The position numbers were made by a program, and so were the translations under genes. 64,000 nt of DNA from Gammaproteobacteria bacterium (GTDB taxonomy: Bacteria > Pseudomonadota > Gammaproteobacteria > Enterobacterales > Alteromonadaceae). Under the pieces are notes generated by a model, which was not told the origin of the DNA, did no database searches, and saw nothing but the letters and a program-made list of their open reading frames with translations. How positions within the stretch are numbered: the first letter of the stretch is position 1; each line of letters opens with the position of its first letter. Below, piece by piece: positions 38,251 to 47,464 of this stretch. The stretch is taken from assembly GCA_018825965.1 (NCBI GenBank), contig JAHKAA010000026.1:186001-250000 (forward strand). Reading direction: 5' to 3'.

Positions 38251-38826
38251 ATGACGATGAAAAAATTAGCTTTAGTAGTGGCAGCAGCCTTAAGTTTTTC
38301 CGCTGCGGCCGACTGGTCCGTCAATAGCGAGCAATCCAGCCTGAATTTTGTGTCTGTAAAAAATGACGTTGTAGCCGAAACGCACAGCTTTAAAGAGTTA
38401 ACAGGCAAGTTAACTGAAGCAGGTGAATTTTCAGTGGCTATCCCTGCAATGAGTATCGACACTATCATTCCAATTCGTAACGAACGTATTCTGGAACATG
38501 TATTAGCAGCCAAAGAATACGCCACTATCAACGCCAAAGGCAAAGTCGACAGCAAAGTGTTAACTGGCTTAAAAACCGGTGACAGCGTTGTTGTAGATCA
38601 AGCACTGGATCTGACCTTACTCACTCAAAGCCAAAGCCTGATGGCTAAAGTAAAAGTGACCAAAGTGTCAGACAGCCAATTGGTCGTCACCACTGTTGCG
38701 CCTATTATGCTGGACATAAATAAATTCAAATTAAACGCCGGTGTAGAAAAACTACGTGAACTGGCAGGCCTGAAAGCCATCAGCCCAATGGTACCAACCA
38801 CTTTTAGTCTGGTATTGGTGAAGTAG
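38251..38826 (+). CDS. YceI family periplasmic protein
   Basis: A 191-residue protein with a signal peptide (KKLALVVAAALSFSAAA). The lipocalin-like YceI domain follows: WSVNSEQSSLNFVSVKND near residues 22-39, then HSFKELTGKL, AMSIDTIIPIRNERI and the C-terminal VPTTFSLVLVK. YceI proteins bind isoprenoid-like lipids in the periplasm. AAAGGAG precedes the ATG. Its own terminator follows. Confidence 0.92.
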   Translation: MTMKKLALVVAAALSFSAAADWSVNSEQSSLNFVSVKNDVVAETHSFKELTGKLTEAGEFSVAIPAMSIDTIIPIRNERILEHVLAAKEYATINAKGKVDSKVLTGLKTGDSVVVDQALDLTLLTQSQSLMAKVKVTKVSDSQLVVTTVAPIMLDINKFKLNAGVEKLRELAGLKAISPMVPTTFSLVLVK

Positions 38827-38854
38827 GTTTTTGGTTCAGTTTGATTGACTAATG

Positions 38855-38880
38855 AAACAGCCACCGTTTGGTGGCTGTTT
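38855..38880 (+). terminator. YceI terminator
   Basis: AAACAGCCACC and GGTGGCTGTTT form an 11-bp stem with a 4-base loop. It lies 29 bases after the stop, with T residues at the 3' side of the stem. Confidence 0.75.
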
Positions 38881-38954
38881 CACATAACATTTAGCTTATT
38901 TCAACAGACAAATTTTTATATCGAAAATATTTAATCTTGCATGCTTTTTAAATG

Positions 38955-39926
38955 TCATTTGTTCATAACTTGGCTTGATGCTAAATCAACCGCCTTTTCA
39001 AATGCGGTATTCCCTTCAAAGAAATAATCAGGAACAACACCATAACTTTCCCAACTTTCATTTGAAACTGGATGAGTAATAACAGCATGATTCATTATAA
39101 TAGAGATAGTGTCACTGACCTTGACAGGTCTGGCTATGTGCCCAACCCCCATAGTCTCCTGCCCTATAATTATTGCTTTGTGAAAGTGCTTAAGTGTGTG
39201 GCCAAAAAACTCCCATGAGCCAGCAACAAAAGATGAATTGATGATGTAGAGAGGAAAATCCTTCTTAAATCTATCAAACCCTATTGTATTGGCCGATGTT
39301 AATGTGTCGATGCGCTTATTAAACCTGACATTTCCTATATTAAGTCCTGGTTCCACAAAGTAGCTAATCAGCTGTTGAGCTAAATTTATCGTCACTTTAT
39401 CTGCCGAACGTAGATCTATAATCAATGCATCAACATCAGATAAAAATTTGAGATGTTCTGCAAGAACTTCATTTTCATTTTGGAAATGTAAATTGCCCGT
39501 TATTTTTAAATAGCCAATGTTATTCTCAAGAACTTCTACTGTTATTGAGTCTTGTTGCTTTGAATCTGACTCTTCTTTGTTTTCATCTATGCCTGATAGT
39601 GTCATTGGTTGCTGTTTAATTAGCTCAAAACCAGAATCCCTGGTCGAGTCAAATAGAATAGATGTCACTTCATGATTAAAACGTGAAAATTCATAGTGCT
39701 GGTTAAAGTATCCCGAGCGCAATTTTGCAAGTAAATTATCCGATGCTATTTTTGCCTTCTCGGGGTATAGATACGTTTCGTTTAATTCGTGGACTATATT
39801 CTGGATTGCCAATTCTACTTCAGTATGCGGGATCACTGTATTTCTATTAAGATCCAACTCTTCTGATACACAGATCCTGCTTACGAAGAGCAAACAAAAA
39901 CAAAATGCGATAGTTAATAAATTCAT
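38955..39926 (-). CDS. Peptidase S41-like protein, possibly without nucleophile
   Basis: A 323-residue protein with a signal peptide (LLTIAFCFCLLFVSRICVS). It has the S41/IRBP-type core: VLENNIGYLKITG near residues 132-144, DALIIDLRSA near 165-174, NSSFVAGSWEFFGHTLKH near 228-245, IIGQETMGVG, and SWESYGVVPDYF near 292-303. Family members cleave peptides with a Ser-Lys pair. The segment usually reading FSGxEEF appears as VAGSWEFF, so Ala may replace the catalytic Ser. The gene is visibly AT-richer than its neighbours. It could be a recently gained pseudoenzyme or binding protein. Confidence 0.75.
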   Translation of the reverse strand: MNLLTIAFCFCLLFVSRICVSEELDLNRNTVIPHTEVELAIQNIVHELNETYLYPEKAKIASDNLLAKLRSGYFNQHYEFSRFNHEVTSILFDSTRDSGFELIKQQPMTLSGIDENKEESDSKQQDSITVEVLENNIGYLKITGNLHFQNENEVLAEHLKFLSDVDALIIDLRSADKVTINLAQQLISYFVEPGLNIGNVRFNKRIDTLTSANTIGFDRFKKDFPLYIINSSFVAGSWEFFGHTLKHFHKAIIIGQETMGVGHIARPVKVSDTISIIMNHAVITHPVSNESWESYGVVPDYFFEGNTAFEKAVDLASSQVMNK

Positions 39927-40315
39927 TCAAGCCTTCTTGACCGTCAGTCTTACCGGGGAACGATAAATTCAGAGCCATAATCACTTTCTGCAAAGAGGAT
40001 GCACAAGATTAAATCCGTAGAGTGCTGCGAAGTTAAGTTGTACTCATCAGTATTTTTTACACATTAACCCCAAGCTAAAATAATGCGGCCTGTAGCCGCA
40101 CACATTTTTTGCATGATAAATACCTCAGGTATTAATAATACCGATGAACCTCTATTTCAACAGATTCTTCTAAACCATGGGAATTATTAGTGTTAGCAGA
40201 ATACATACAGGTGACACACGAATTCATCAAATGTTTACTCCGGCAATGCACCAAACTTGATTATTCCCACTTTCCCTGACACTGTTACCAACAGTAAAAT
40301 CAAAAGGACAGGAAG
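39927..40315. promoter_or_regulatory. Divergent intergenic region with orphan hairpin
   Basis: 389 bases between outward-reading genes. A TGCGGC/GCCGCA stem at 40084-40100 is followed by CACATTTTTT, a terminator shape on the plus strand with no gene before it. The rest is AT-rich with no clear gene. It must hold the promoters of both flanking genes. Confidence 0.45.
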
Positions 40316-40897
40316 ATGAAACTTTTACTCCTCGCAACCACCCTACTAGCCGCTGCTCCACTTCAGGCTGCCACAGCAGGCAACCAAATCAATTGTCAGG
40401 CCAAAGATCAAGGCACTATAGATAAACTGATTTGCTCAGACCCGGAACTACTGAAACAAGATCAACAACTGGCTGAGCTGTATCAGCAGGCTTTGGCAAA
40501 AGCGGCCAATGAAAAACCGCCTCTGTTAAAAACTGAGCAGCGCGGTTGGGTCAAAGGTAAAGCGGAGTGCTGGAAACAAGACGACAAAAGAGCATGTGCT
40601 GCAGAGCTTTATACATTGCGTATTGCCGAGTTACAGGCGCGTTATGAACTGGTACCCATGAGTAAAAAGCTGCTGCTTAGTTGTGATAATAATCCGGCCA
40701 ATGAAATTTCGCTGCGTTATTACCCCACCACCACACCAGCCACTTTAATTGCGGATTATGGTGATCAGGTATCGTTAATGTATCAACAGGCCGATCAGAC
40801 TTATGTGGGTCGTAATGAAAAACTGTCAGAGCAAAACCAAGTTTTTGCAGTGCAATGGGGTTATGACGCGCCGCTGCTGAGCTGCAAAACTCAATAG
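40316..40897 (+). CDS. LprI-MliC type lysozyme inhibitor
   Basis: A 193-residue periplasmic protein: a signal peptide, then an LprI/DUF1311 domain (residues about 25-110, with CSDPELLKQDQQLAELYQ and a WVKGKAECW motif), then a MliC-like domain from about 120, with a YP pair, QVSLMYQ and a closing LLSC. Both domains inhibit C-type lysozymes in their families; here they are joined in one chain. Cys residues could form two disulfides. AGGACAGGA precedes the ATG. It converges on the PilZ gene. Confidence 0.88.
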   Translation: MKLLLLATTLLAAAPLQAATAGNQINCQAKDQGTIDKLICSDPELLKQDQQLAELYQQALAKAANEKPPLLKTEQRGWVKGKAECWKQDDKRACAAELYTLRIAELQARYELVPMSKKLLLSCDNNPANEISLRYYPTTTPATLIADYGDQVSLMYQQADQTYVGRNEKLSEQNQVFAVQWGYDAPLLSCKTQ

Positions 40898-40909
40898 CAG
40901 AAAACGCTG

Positions 40910-41209
40910 CTAATTCAGTTCTATAATCTGCACACCCAGTTGATAACAATCTTCCTGCTCCTGAGCGCAGCGCATCACTTTAGCGTGGGCGGATAAAGGG
41001 GGGAAACTGGGGTTGGAACTTTCCATTTTGATGTAGAGCAAAATGCCCATCTCCAGCGGTTCGTCTATTTCCAGCGACATACCAGTGGCACTTAAATCGC
41101 GGCAAATGGCGTTGATCACCCGGCCTGATTCAGGATCGTTAATCATTAACTGCACCTGAGCATTCACCATCATTCGGTAGTAGTTGCGTTTATCACTGTG
41201 GCCTAACAT
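40910..41209 (-). CDS. PilZ domain protein
   Basis: A 99-residue single PilZ domain. The N-terminal KRNYYRM near residues 7-13 fits the RxxxR c-di-GMP site only partly (KRNYYR, with the second Arg present). DLSATGMSLEI near 43-53 matches the (D/N)xSxxG motif. It probably binds cyclic di-GMP and relays it to a motility or envelope target not visible here. Confidence 0.9.
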   Translation of the reverse strand: MLGHSDKRNYYRMMVNAQVQLMINDPESGRVINAICRDLSATGMSLEIDEPLEMGILLYIKMESSNPSFPPLSAHAKVMRCAQEQEDCYQLGVQIIELN

Positions 41210-41343
41210 AAACTTTTACTGCCTCCCCTGCGTAGCCGAAGCCACAGCTGTTTTGCTGCACTTCCAATTACTTTGGGTCTTATGTTTTGAATTGATATCT
41301 TTTATAGATCGGCAACAGGCCACTGTAAAGGCTTTTGTTCAGC

Positions 41344-41730
41344 TTACTTATGCATATGGCTGCAGAGTAAATCATCCACCAGCATCTGAATATGCCTGGC
41401 ACTGATAGGCTTACTGACAAAAGCGTCGGCTCCGGCATCCAGCGCTATCATTTCATCGCGTGGACTATCCAGGCCTGACATCATCAGAATGGGGATATGG
41501 CCGGTTTCAGGGGCATTTTTTAATAAGCGGCAGGTGTCCAGCCCATCTAAACCCGGCATACAGATATCCATCATCACCAGATCCGGTTGTTGTTGCAGCA
41601 CCAGTTGTAAAGCTTCAACCCCACTTTTGGCATAAGACAGTTGGTAAAAAGGCGACAAAGCCAGTTCAAGCAGACGAAACATAAAGTCTTCGTCGTCCAC
41701 TATCATGACTTTTTTTTGCTTCAGTTCCAT
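41344..41730 (-). CDS. Single-domain response regulator (CheY-like)
   Basis: A 128-residue receiver domain from the ATG at 41730, with AGGA eight bases upstream; ATGs also occur at 41739 and further out. VMIVDDEDF holds the acidic pocket, MMDICMPGLDGL the phosphoacceptor Asp near residue 56, and FVSKPIS the conserved Lys near 107. There is no output domain, so it acts by protein contact. The partner kinase is not in view. Confidence 0.9.
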   Translation of the reverse strand: MELKQKKVMIVDDEDFMFRLLELALSPFYQLSYAKSGVEALQLVLQQQPDLVMMDICMPGLDGLDTCRLLKNAPETGHIPILMMSGLDSPRDEMIALDAGADAFVSKPISARHIQMLVDDLLCSHMHK

Positions 41731-41839
41731 TGTCTGCATCCTTGTGTCTCCATTCCAACGCATCGATGCGCCCGAACTAAGTGTATGGCTTATTTACCGA
41801 TTTGCCAAAAAACAACTCAAAATTTTTCAAACATTTACT

Positions 41840-44800
41840 TTACTTTAACTCTGTAACGGCCTGCAAGATACGTTTTACCGACACAGGGTAAGGTGTGCCT
41901 AAAGTCTGAGCATGTAACGACACTTTAAGTTCCTCCAGCATCCAGCGAATAGCCAGCACGGGCTCCGGAATACTGCGGCCAGCAAATTTACCCAATAAAT
42001 TCTGATAGGCGTCTGCTGCCTTTTGGTATTCGTGTGACATTAATCTGTCGCGGTTTGGATCCACCGGCAGTTTTTCCTGACGTTTTTGCAGTGCCTGTAA
42101 ATAACGCAAAATGGCATCCAAACGTGCCGCACCATGAGTGCTGACAAACCCCTTAAACAATAAGGAATCCAGATGTTGTTTGATTTCCCCCTGGCCTTGC
42201 ACATGTTTTAACTCAACTTTACCTTTGAGCTTTTTCTGAATTTCATGACCAAGGGTTAAAATCTGCTCTACTTTCAGTGCGATACGTAAAACGGTTTCAC
42301 CCAGCTCAGCGCGGATCTTTTCTTTGACAGCGGTAAAATCAGCTTCGGTTTCTGGCCAGGGCTGCTCGCTAATCAGCTGATCCACACCAGCGGCAATACA
42401 GTCGTCTATCAGCTCCAGTACTTTGCCAAAAGGATTAAAGTACAAACCCAGCTTGGCTTTGTTCGGCAAGGATTCCTGCAGGTACTTCACAGGTGATGGC
42501 ACGTTTAATAACACTAAACGGCGCAAGCCCAGTTTGCTTTGTTCAGCCGCTTGTTCGGCGTTATCCAACAGCTTTATGGACACCGAATCTTTGTTATCCA
42601 CCAAAGCCGGATAGGCTTTGATTTGATAACCGGCCTGCATTTTGATGTATTCACGCGGCAACTGGCCAAAAGACCACTGTGTCAGCTTGTCCTGCTCTAT
42701 GCCCCGCTCTGCCACCTGACTTAAGTTCTGTTGCACTTTGCCCTGCAGCTCTTGTTTTAACAGCGCTAAAGAGCGACCTTGTTTTAAGGTATTGCCTTTG
42801 TCGTCCACTATCTTAAAGTTAAACTTCAGATGAGTTTCAATGCCGGACAGCTCCCAGGCATCCTCCGGAATAGTGACGCCCGACATCCGCTTTAACCTGT
42901 TGCTGACCACATCCAGCAAAGGCCCGTCTTCGGGTTGAATACTTTGTAATAAGGCATCGGCGTAATTTGGCGCTGGCACAAAGTTGCGTCTGTATTGTTT
43001 CGGCAGGCATTTAATCAGCGCTACCAACAAATCATGGCGCAGGCCAGGGATCAGCCAGTCAAAACCCTGCTCTTCCAGCTGATTTAACAAGGACAAAGGC
43101 ACCACCAGACTGACACCATCATCCGGCGCACCCGGAGAAAAGTGATAATCCAAAGGTAAAGTTAAATTGCCCTGACGCCAGAATTCCGGAAATTTATCGG
43201 CTGTCACTTCAGAGGCGTCGCGCTTATACAGCTGCTCTAAATCCAGATGCAGCAATTTGGCATCTTTGGCTTTGACCTCTTTCCACCATTTGGCAAAATC
43301 GACTCTGTTATTGGCCCACAGCGGAATCTTTTCAGCGTAAAAGGCCGCTAAGGTTTCTTCATCCACCAAAATATCGCGGCGGCGAGATTTTTCTTCCAGC
43401 TCAGTCACCTGCTCAATCAGCTTTTGGTTGTGGGCTAAAAAGCTTTCGTTCAGGCCAAGATCCTGCTCCACCAAAGCACTGCGGATAAAAATGTTGTGGC
43501 AAGTGGCAGGGTCTATTTTGCTGTACAACACAGGGCGTTTGCCGACAATGATCAGGCCATACAAAGACACCTGTTCATAAGCCACTACTGCGCCTTTTTT
43601 CTTTTCCCAGTGCGGCTCGCTGTAGCTGCGGCTGACTAAATGCATAGCAGCGGGTTCCACCCATTCAGGCTCAATTTTGGCCACAGCGCGGGCATAAAGC
43701 TTAGAGGTTTCCACCAGTTCTGCTGCCATCACCCATTTAGGTTTGCGTTTAAATAAGCTGCTGCCAGGGAAAACAAAAAAGCGGCTTTGACGTGGGCCCA
43801 TATAATCGGCGTCGCTGTCACGGCTACCAATCTGGCCTAACAACCCCGTCAATAAAGCACTGTGAATTTGCTCATAAGATGCAACCTGCGAATTCAGGCT
43901 CCACTGCTGTTCAGTACAAATCTGGCTAAGTTGGCCAAATAAATCCTGCCATTCGCGCACACGCAGGTAATTGAGCAGCTCTTGTTTACATAAACGGCGG
44001 AACTGGTTATTGGTCAGCTCGTCCTGCTTCTCCTGCAAATAAGCCCAGAGTTTAAGCCAGGCGCTGAAATCTGAATCCGGATCGGCAAAACGGCCATGCA
44101 ATTCATCGGCTTTTTGCTGTTTATCCAAAGGCCTTTCGCGTGGGTCCTGAATAGACAAAGCCGAAACAATCACCAGCACTTCCTGCAAACAGCTGTGTTT
44201 GGTTGCAGCAAATACCATACGGGCTAAACGAGGATCGACGGGTAAACGGCTGATTTGGCGGCCTAAGTCTGTCATTTGCAAACTATGGCTATTGGACTGA
44301 GGCTTGACTGCACCCAGCTCTTCTAAAAGCTTAATACCATCATTAATAAAACGGCTGTCCGGCCGCTCTAAAAACGGGAAAGCCTGAATGTCACCTAAAC
44401 CCAAAGCCAGCATTTGTAAAATGACGGAGGCTAAGTTGGTACGCAGAATTTCCGGATCGGTAAATTCTGGTCTGCCATTAAAATCGTCTTCGCTGTATAA
44501 CCTGATACAGATACCAGCAGCCACACGGCCACAACGGCCTTTACGCTGATTGGCGCTGGCCTGACTGACGGCTTCAATGGGCAACTGCTGCACTTTGGAT
44601 CTGTAGCTGTAACGCGAAATACGTACTGTGCCGGGGTCTATCACATAACGAATACCGGGCACAGTTAACGAGGTTTCTGCCACATTGGTCGATAGAACTA
44701 TGCGACGACCTACGCTGGTCTGGAAAATACGATTCTGCTCCGCTGCACTTAAACGGGCATAAAGCGGCAACACTTCGGTATGAGGCAGTTTTAACTTTTC

Positions 44801-45787
44801 CAGCGCATCTGCTGTGTCACGAATTTCGCGCTCACCGTTTAAGAAAATCAGAATATCGCCAGGTGGCTCGCGGTACAGCTCTTCGACTGCATCAAAGATA
44901 GATTGCAGCTGATCAGCATCTTTATCGTCGTTTTCCGCCACAGGCCGGTAACGGGTTTCGACCGGGTAAGTACGGCCTGACACTTCGATAATAGGCGCAT
45001 CAAAAAAGTGTTTGGAAAACCGCTCCGGATCTATGGTCGCTGAGGTGATAATGACTTTTAAATCAGGACGACGTGGCAACAGCTGTTTTAAATAACCCAA
45101 TAAAAAGTCGATATTTAAACTGCGTTCGTGCGCTTCATCGATGATGATGGTGTCGTATTGATTTAAAAATCTGTCCTGCTGAATTTCAGCCAGCAACACA
45201 CCGTCAGTCATCAGTTTGACTAAAGTGGTGGGCGCTGTGTGATCGCCAAAACGGATTTTATAACCCACCTGCTGCCCAACAGGGCATTTCAGCTCTTCAG
45301 CCAAACGCGCCGACACACTGCGTGCCGCTAAACGTCGTGGCTGGGTATGGCCTATCATACCAGCCACACCACGACCTAACTCTAAACAGATTTTTGGAAT
45401 TTGGGTGGTTTTACCCGAGCCTGTTTCACCGGCAATAATCACTACCTGATGTTTAGCGATGGCGGCTTTAATGTCGTCTTTTTTACCTACAACAGGCAGT
45501 TCAGCCGGGTAGTCAATAGTGGGCATTGCTGCAAGTCGCTGAGCGCGTAACTGCATAGACATGGCGATTTTTGCCGACAGCTGCTGCATTAACTGCTGCT
45601 GTTTGGTTTGGTCCTGCTGTTTTTTAATGCTCTGCAAGGTCTGGCGAAAACGGTGCTGATCTTTAGATAACGAATTGGGAATGGCTTTAGCAAGCGCGGC
45701 AACAGAAATTTCAGCGTCATGGATAGCAATAGCAGCTTTAACAGTAGAGTCGGTCAACACAAGGCCCTCAAGAGATAGGGGCGACAT
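41840..45787 (-). CDS. hrpA: ATP-dependent RNA helicase HrpA
   Basis: A 1315-residue DEAH-box helicase of full length. Walker A GETGSGKTTQ lies near residues 115-124, DEAHERSLNIDF near 214, SATIDPERF, and helicase C motifs with QRKGRCGRVAAG near 413. The long C-terminal extension with HrpA-type and OB-like domains follows, including DUF3418. HrpA processes mRNA and rescues stalled ribosomes in E. coli. It follows the CBS gene and its terminator, and is probably monocistronic. Confidence 0.97.
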   Translation of the reverse strand: MSPLSLEGLVLTDSTVKAAIAIHDAEISVAALAKAIPNSLSKDQHRFRQTLQSIKKQQDQTKQQQLMQQLSAKIAMSMQLRAQRLAAMPTIDYPAELPVVGKKDDIKAAIAKHQVVIIAGETGSGKTTQIPKICLELGRGVAGMIGHTQPRRLAARSVSARLAEELKCPVGQQVGYKIRFGDHTAPTTLVKLMTDGVLLAEIQQDRFLNQYDTIIIDEAHERSLNIDFLLGYLKQLLPRRPDLKVIITSATIDPERFSKHFFDAPIIEVSGRTYPVETRYRPVAENDDKDADQLQSIFDAVEELYREPPGDILIFLNGEREIRDTADALEKLKLPHTEVLPLYARLSAAEQNRIFQTSVGRRIVLSTNVAETSLTVPGIRYVIDPGTVRISRYSYRSKVQQLPIEAVSQASANQRKGRCGRVAAGICIRLYSEDDFNGRPEFTDPEILRTNLASVILQMLALGLGDIQAFPFLERPDSRFINDGIKLLEELGAVKPQSNSHSLQMTDLGRQISRLPVDPRLARMVFAATKHSCLQEVLVIVSALSIQDPRERPLDKQQKADELHGRFADPDSDFSAWLKLWAYLQEKQDELTNNQFRRLCKQELLNYLRVREWQDLFGQLSQICTEQQWSLNSQVASYEQIHSALLTGLLGQIGSRDSDADYMGPRQSRFFVFPGSSLFKRKPKWVMAAELVETSKLYARAVAKIEPEWVEPAAMHLVSRSYSEPHWEKKKGAVVAYEQVSLYGLIIVGKRPVLYSKIDPATCHNIFIRSALVEQDLGLNESFLAHNQKLIEQVTELEEKSRRRDILVDEETLAAFYAEKIPLWANNRVDFAKWWKEVKAKDAKLLHLDLEQLYKRDASEVTADKFPEFWRQGNLTLPLDYHFSPGAPDDGVSLVVPLSLLNQLEEQGFDWLIPGLRHDLLVALIKCLPKQYRRNFVPAPNYADALLQSIQPEDGPLLDVVSNRLKRMSGVTIPEDAWELSGIETHLKFNFKIVDDKGNTLKQGRSLALLKQELQGKVQQNLSQVAERGIEQDKLTQWSFGQLPREYIKMQAGYQIKAYPALVDNKDSVSIKLLDNAEQAAEQSKLGLRRLVLLNVPSPVKYLQESLPNKAKLGLYFNPFGKVLELIDDCIAAGVDQLISEQPWPETEADFTAVKEKIRAELGETVLRIALKVEQILTLGHEIQKKLKGKVELKHVQGQGEIKQHLDSLLFKGFVSTHGAARLDAILRYLQALQKRQEKLPVDPNRDRLMSHEYQKAADAYQNLLGKFAGRSIPEPVLAIRWMLEELKVSLHAQTLGTPYPVSVKRILQAVTELK

Positions 45788-45812
45788 GCTACCAAGTTCA
45801 GGGGCTTGAGAT

Positions 45813-45849
45813 CCAGTAAAAGCACCGCTTAAAACAGTGCTTTTACTGG
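45813..45849 (-). terminator. CBS-gene terminator
   Basis: A 13-bp perfect stem (CCAGTAAAAGCAC with GTGCTTTTACTGG) around an 11-base loop, between the CBS gene stop and the hrpA start, both on the minus strand. Confidence 0.75.
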
Positions 45850-45856
45850 TAATACA

Positions 45857-46276
45857 TCAACTGACCGCTTTGTAATGCGAATGCAATTCCAGATCGATGG
45901 CTCGTAATACATCTGTTCTGCTAATCACGCCCAGCAGATAACCGTCATCATCCACCACAGGGTACACCTTAGGTTTGGCCATCAGCATGGTCTGAGCTAA
46001 ATCTACTATGCCGTGGTAAGACTTGACCGTCAGCACTTCTTTTCGCATCACATCTTTGACTGAAGCAGCCTGCTGTAAATGATAAGTACCGGATAACATT
46101 CTGGACAGGCAATCCTGCTCAGAGACAAAACCAATCACTTTTTTTTCTTTGTTGATCACAGGTCCACCCAATTGTTCAGCGAGGATCAGTTTATTGACCG
46201 CCTCTTCCACTGACATCTCTTCGGTAAAGGTCACAGGGTGACGATTCATATGATCAGAAATTTTTAATAAGTCCAT
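45857..46276 (-). CDS. CBS-pair protein
   Basis: A 139-residue protein with two CBS domains: residues about 7-60 (HMNRHPVTFTEEMSVEEAV, IGFVSEQDCL) and 73-128 (VKDVMRKEVLTV, LLGVISRTDVLRAI). Such stand-alone pairs bind adenine nucleotides and act as energy sensors or regulators. The target is unknown. AGGGGCTT lies just before the ATG. Confidence 0.92.
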   Translation of the reverse strand: MDLLKISDHMNRHPVTFTEEMSVEEAVNKLILAEQLGGPVINKEKKVIGFVSEQDCLSRMLSGTYHLQQAASVKDVMRKEVLTVKSYHGIVDLAQTMLMAKPKVYPVVDDDGYLLGVISRTDVLRAIDLELHSHYKAVS

Positions 46277-46331
46277 AAGCCCCTCAAAAACGTCGTATTT
46301 TCACAACACCTTAAGCGTAGACCAGCGCAAG

Positions 46332-47366
46332 CTACTTGGCTGAACTCTCTTTAAAAATTTCACTGATGGTGGCTTCGCCTTCCGTTTTTTTCGCTCTGTA
46401 CATGCCTTCGGTATTAAAACTCCAGCCGACTTTGCCTTTGTGGTCGATCAGGATCACACCACCAGTGCCCCCTACTTTGGCCAGTTCCTGCTGTATCACC
46501 TGATCAGCCGCTTTGTCAGCACTGATGCCCTGATACTTCACCCTGGCACAAATATCCGAAGCCACACGATAGCGGATAAAAAATTCACCATGACCAGTGG
46601 CCGACACAGCACAACTGCCATTGTCTGCAAAATTACCTGCACCAATAATAGGCGCATCGCCAATACGGCCATAACGTTTGGCTGTCATACCACCAGTAGA
46701 GGTCGCTGCTGTAAGTAAACCACTGCGATCCATAGCCACAGCACCCACAGTGCCCATATTCCACTCTGGTAACCATGGTGCTTTTAAACGGTAATTTTGT
46801 GCCTGATGTGGCACTTTTTGCATACTTTGTTTAGCTTTTTTTAAGGCGTCATAACGAAATTCGGTATCAAAATAGGAGTTTTCAACCAGCTCCAGACCCT
46901 GCTCTTTGGCAAACTGCTCAGCACCAGCACCGGAGAGCATTACATGTTCGGACTTTTCCATCACAGAGCGGGCCAGTAAGACAGGGTTCTTCACCACTGT
47001 GACCCCGGAAACAGCACCTGCCATCAGGTTATCGCCACGCATAATAGAAGCATCCAGTTCATGACCCTCATCATAGGTATACACAGCGCCTTTACCCGCA
47101 TTAAACAGCGGCGAGTCTTCCATAATCAGCACAGCAGCAGTCACTGCATCCACACTACTGCCGCCTTTTTCCAACACGGCATAACCTGTTTCTACTGCAT
47201 GTTTTAAGGTGGCGTGGTAGGCCTGCTCCTGCGCTTCTGTCATCTGGCTTTTGTTGATGGTACCGGCACCACCGTGGATCACTATGGCGATGGGAGTTGT
47301 GGCCTGATTGGCCGAAGCTAAAGCAGAAAAACAACATAAGGCTAAAAAGCTGATGGAGCGACGCAT
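46332..47366 (-). CDS. iaaA: Isoaspartyl peptidase / L-asparaginase (Ntn-hydrolase)
   Basis: A 344-residue protein with a signal peptide from the ATG at 47366; the frame opens at a TTG at 47384 but AGGGA favours the ATG. IVIHGGAGTI near residues 27-36, the autocleavage site before Thr in GTVGAVAMD near 205-212, and GDAPIIGAGNFAD near 235-247 are the plant-type asparaginase hallmarks. It would cleave into two subunits and hydrolyse isoaspartyl peptides or asparagine. The signal peptide suggests a periplasmic location, unlike cytoplasmic E. coli IaaA. Confidence 0.92.
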   Translation of the reverse strand: MRRSISFLALCCFSALASANQATTPIAIVIHGGAGTINKSQMTEAQEQAYHATLKHAVETGYAVLEKGGSSVDAVTAAVLIMEDSPLFNAGKGAVYTYDEGHELDASIMRGDNLMAGAVSGVTVVKNPVLLARSVMEKSEHVMLSGAGAEQFAKEQGLELVENSYFDTEFRYDALKKAKQSMQKVPHQAQNYRLKAPWLPEWNMGTVGAVAMDRSGLLTAATSTGGMTAKRYGRIGDAPIIGAGNFADNGSCAVSATGHGEFFIRYRVASDICARVKYQGISADKAADQVIQQELAKVGGTGGVILIDHKGKVGWSFNTEGMYRAKKTEGEATISEIFKESSAK

Positions 47367-47464
47367 AAAAAAATCCCTGATCAATAAACTTATTGTTCAG
47401 GGTTGTACCGCGAACTGCCTCACAGACGCAAGTCACTCTGCGTTAGTTTTGCCAGAATAAGGGT

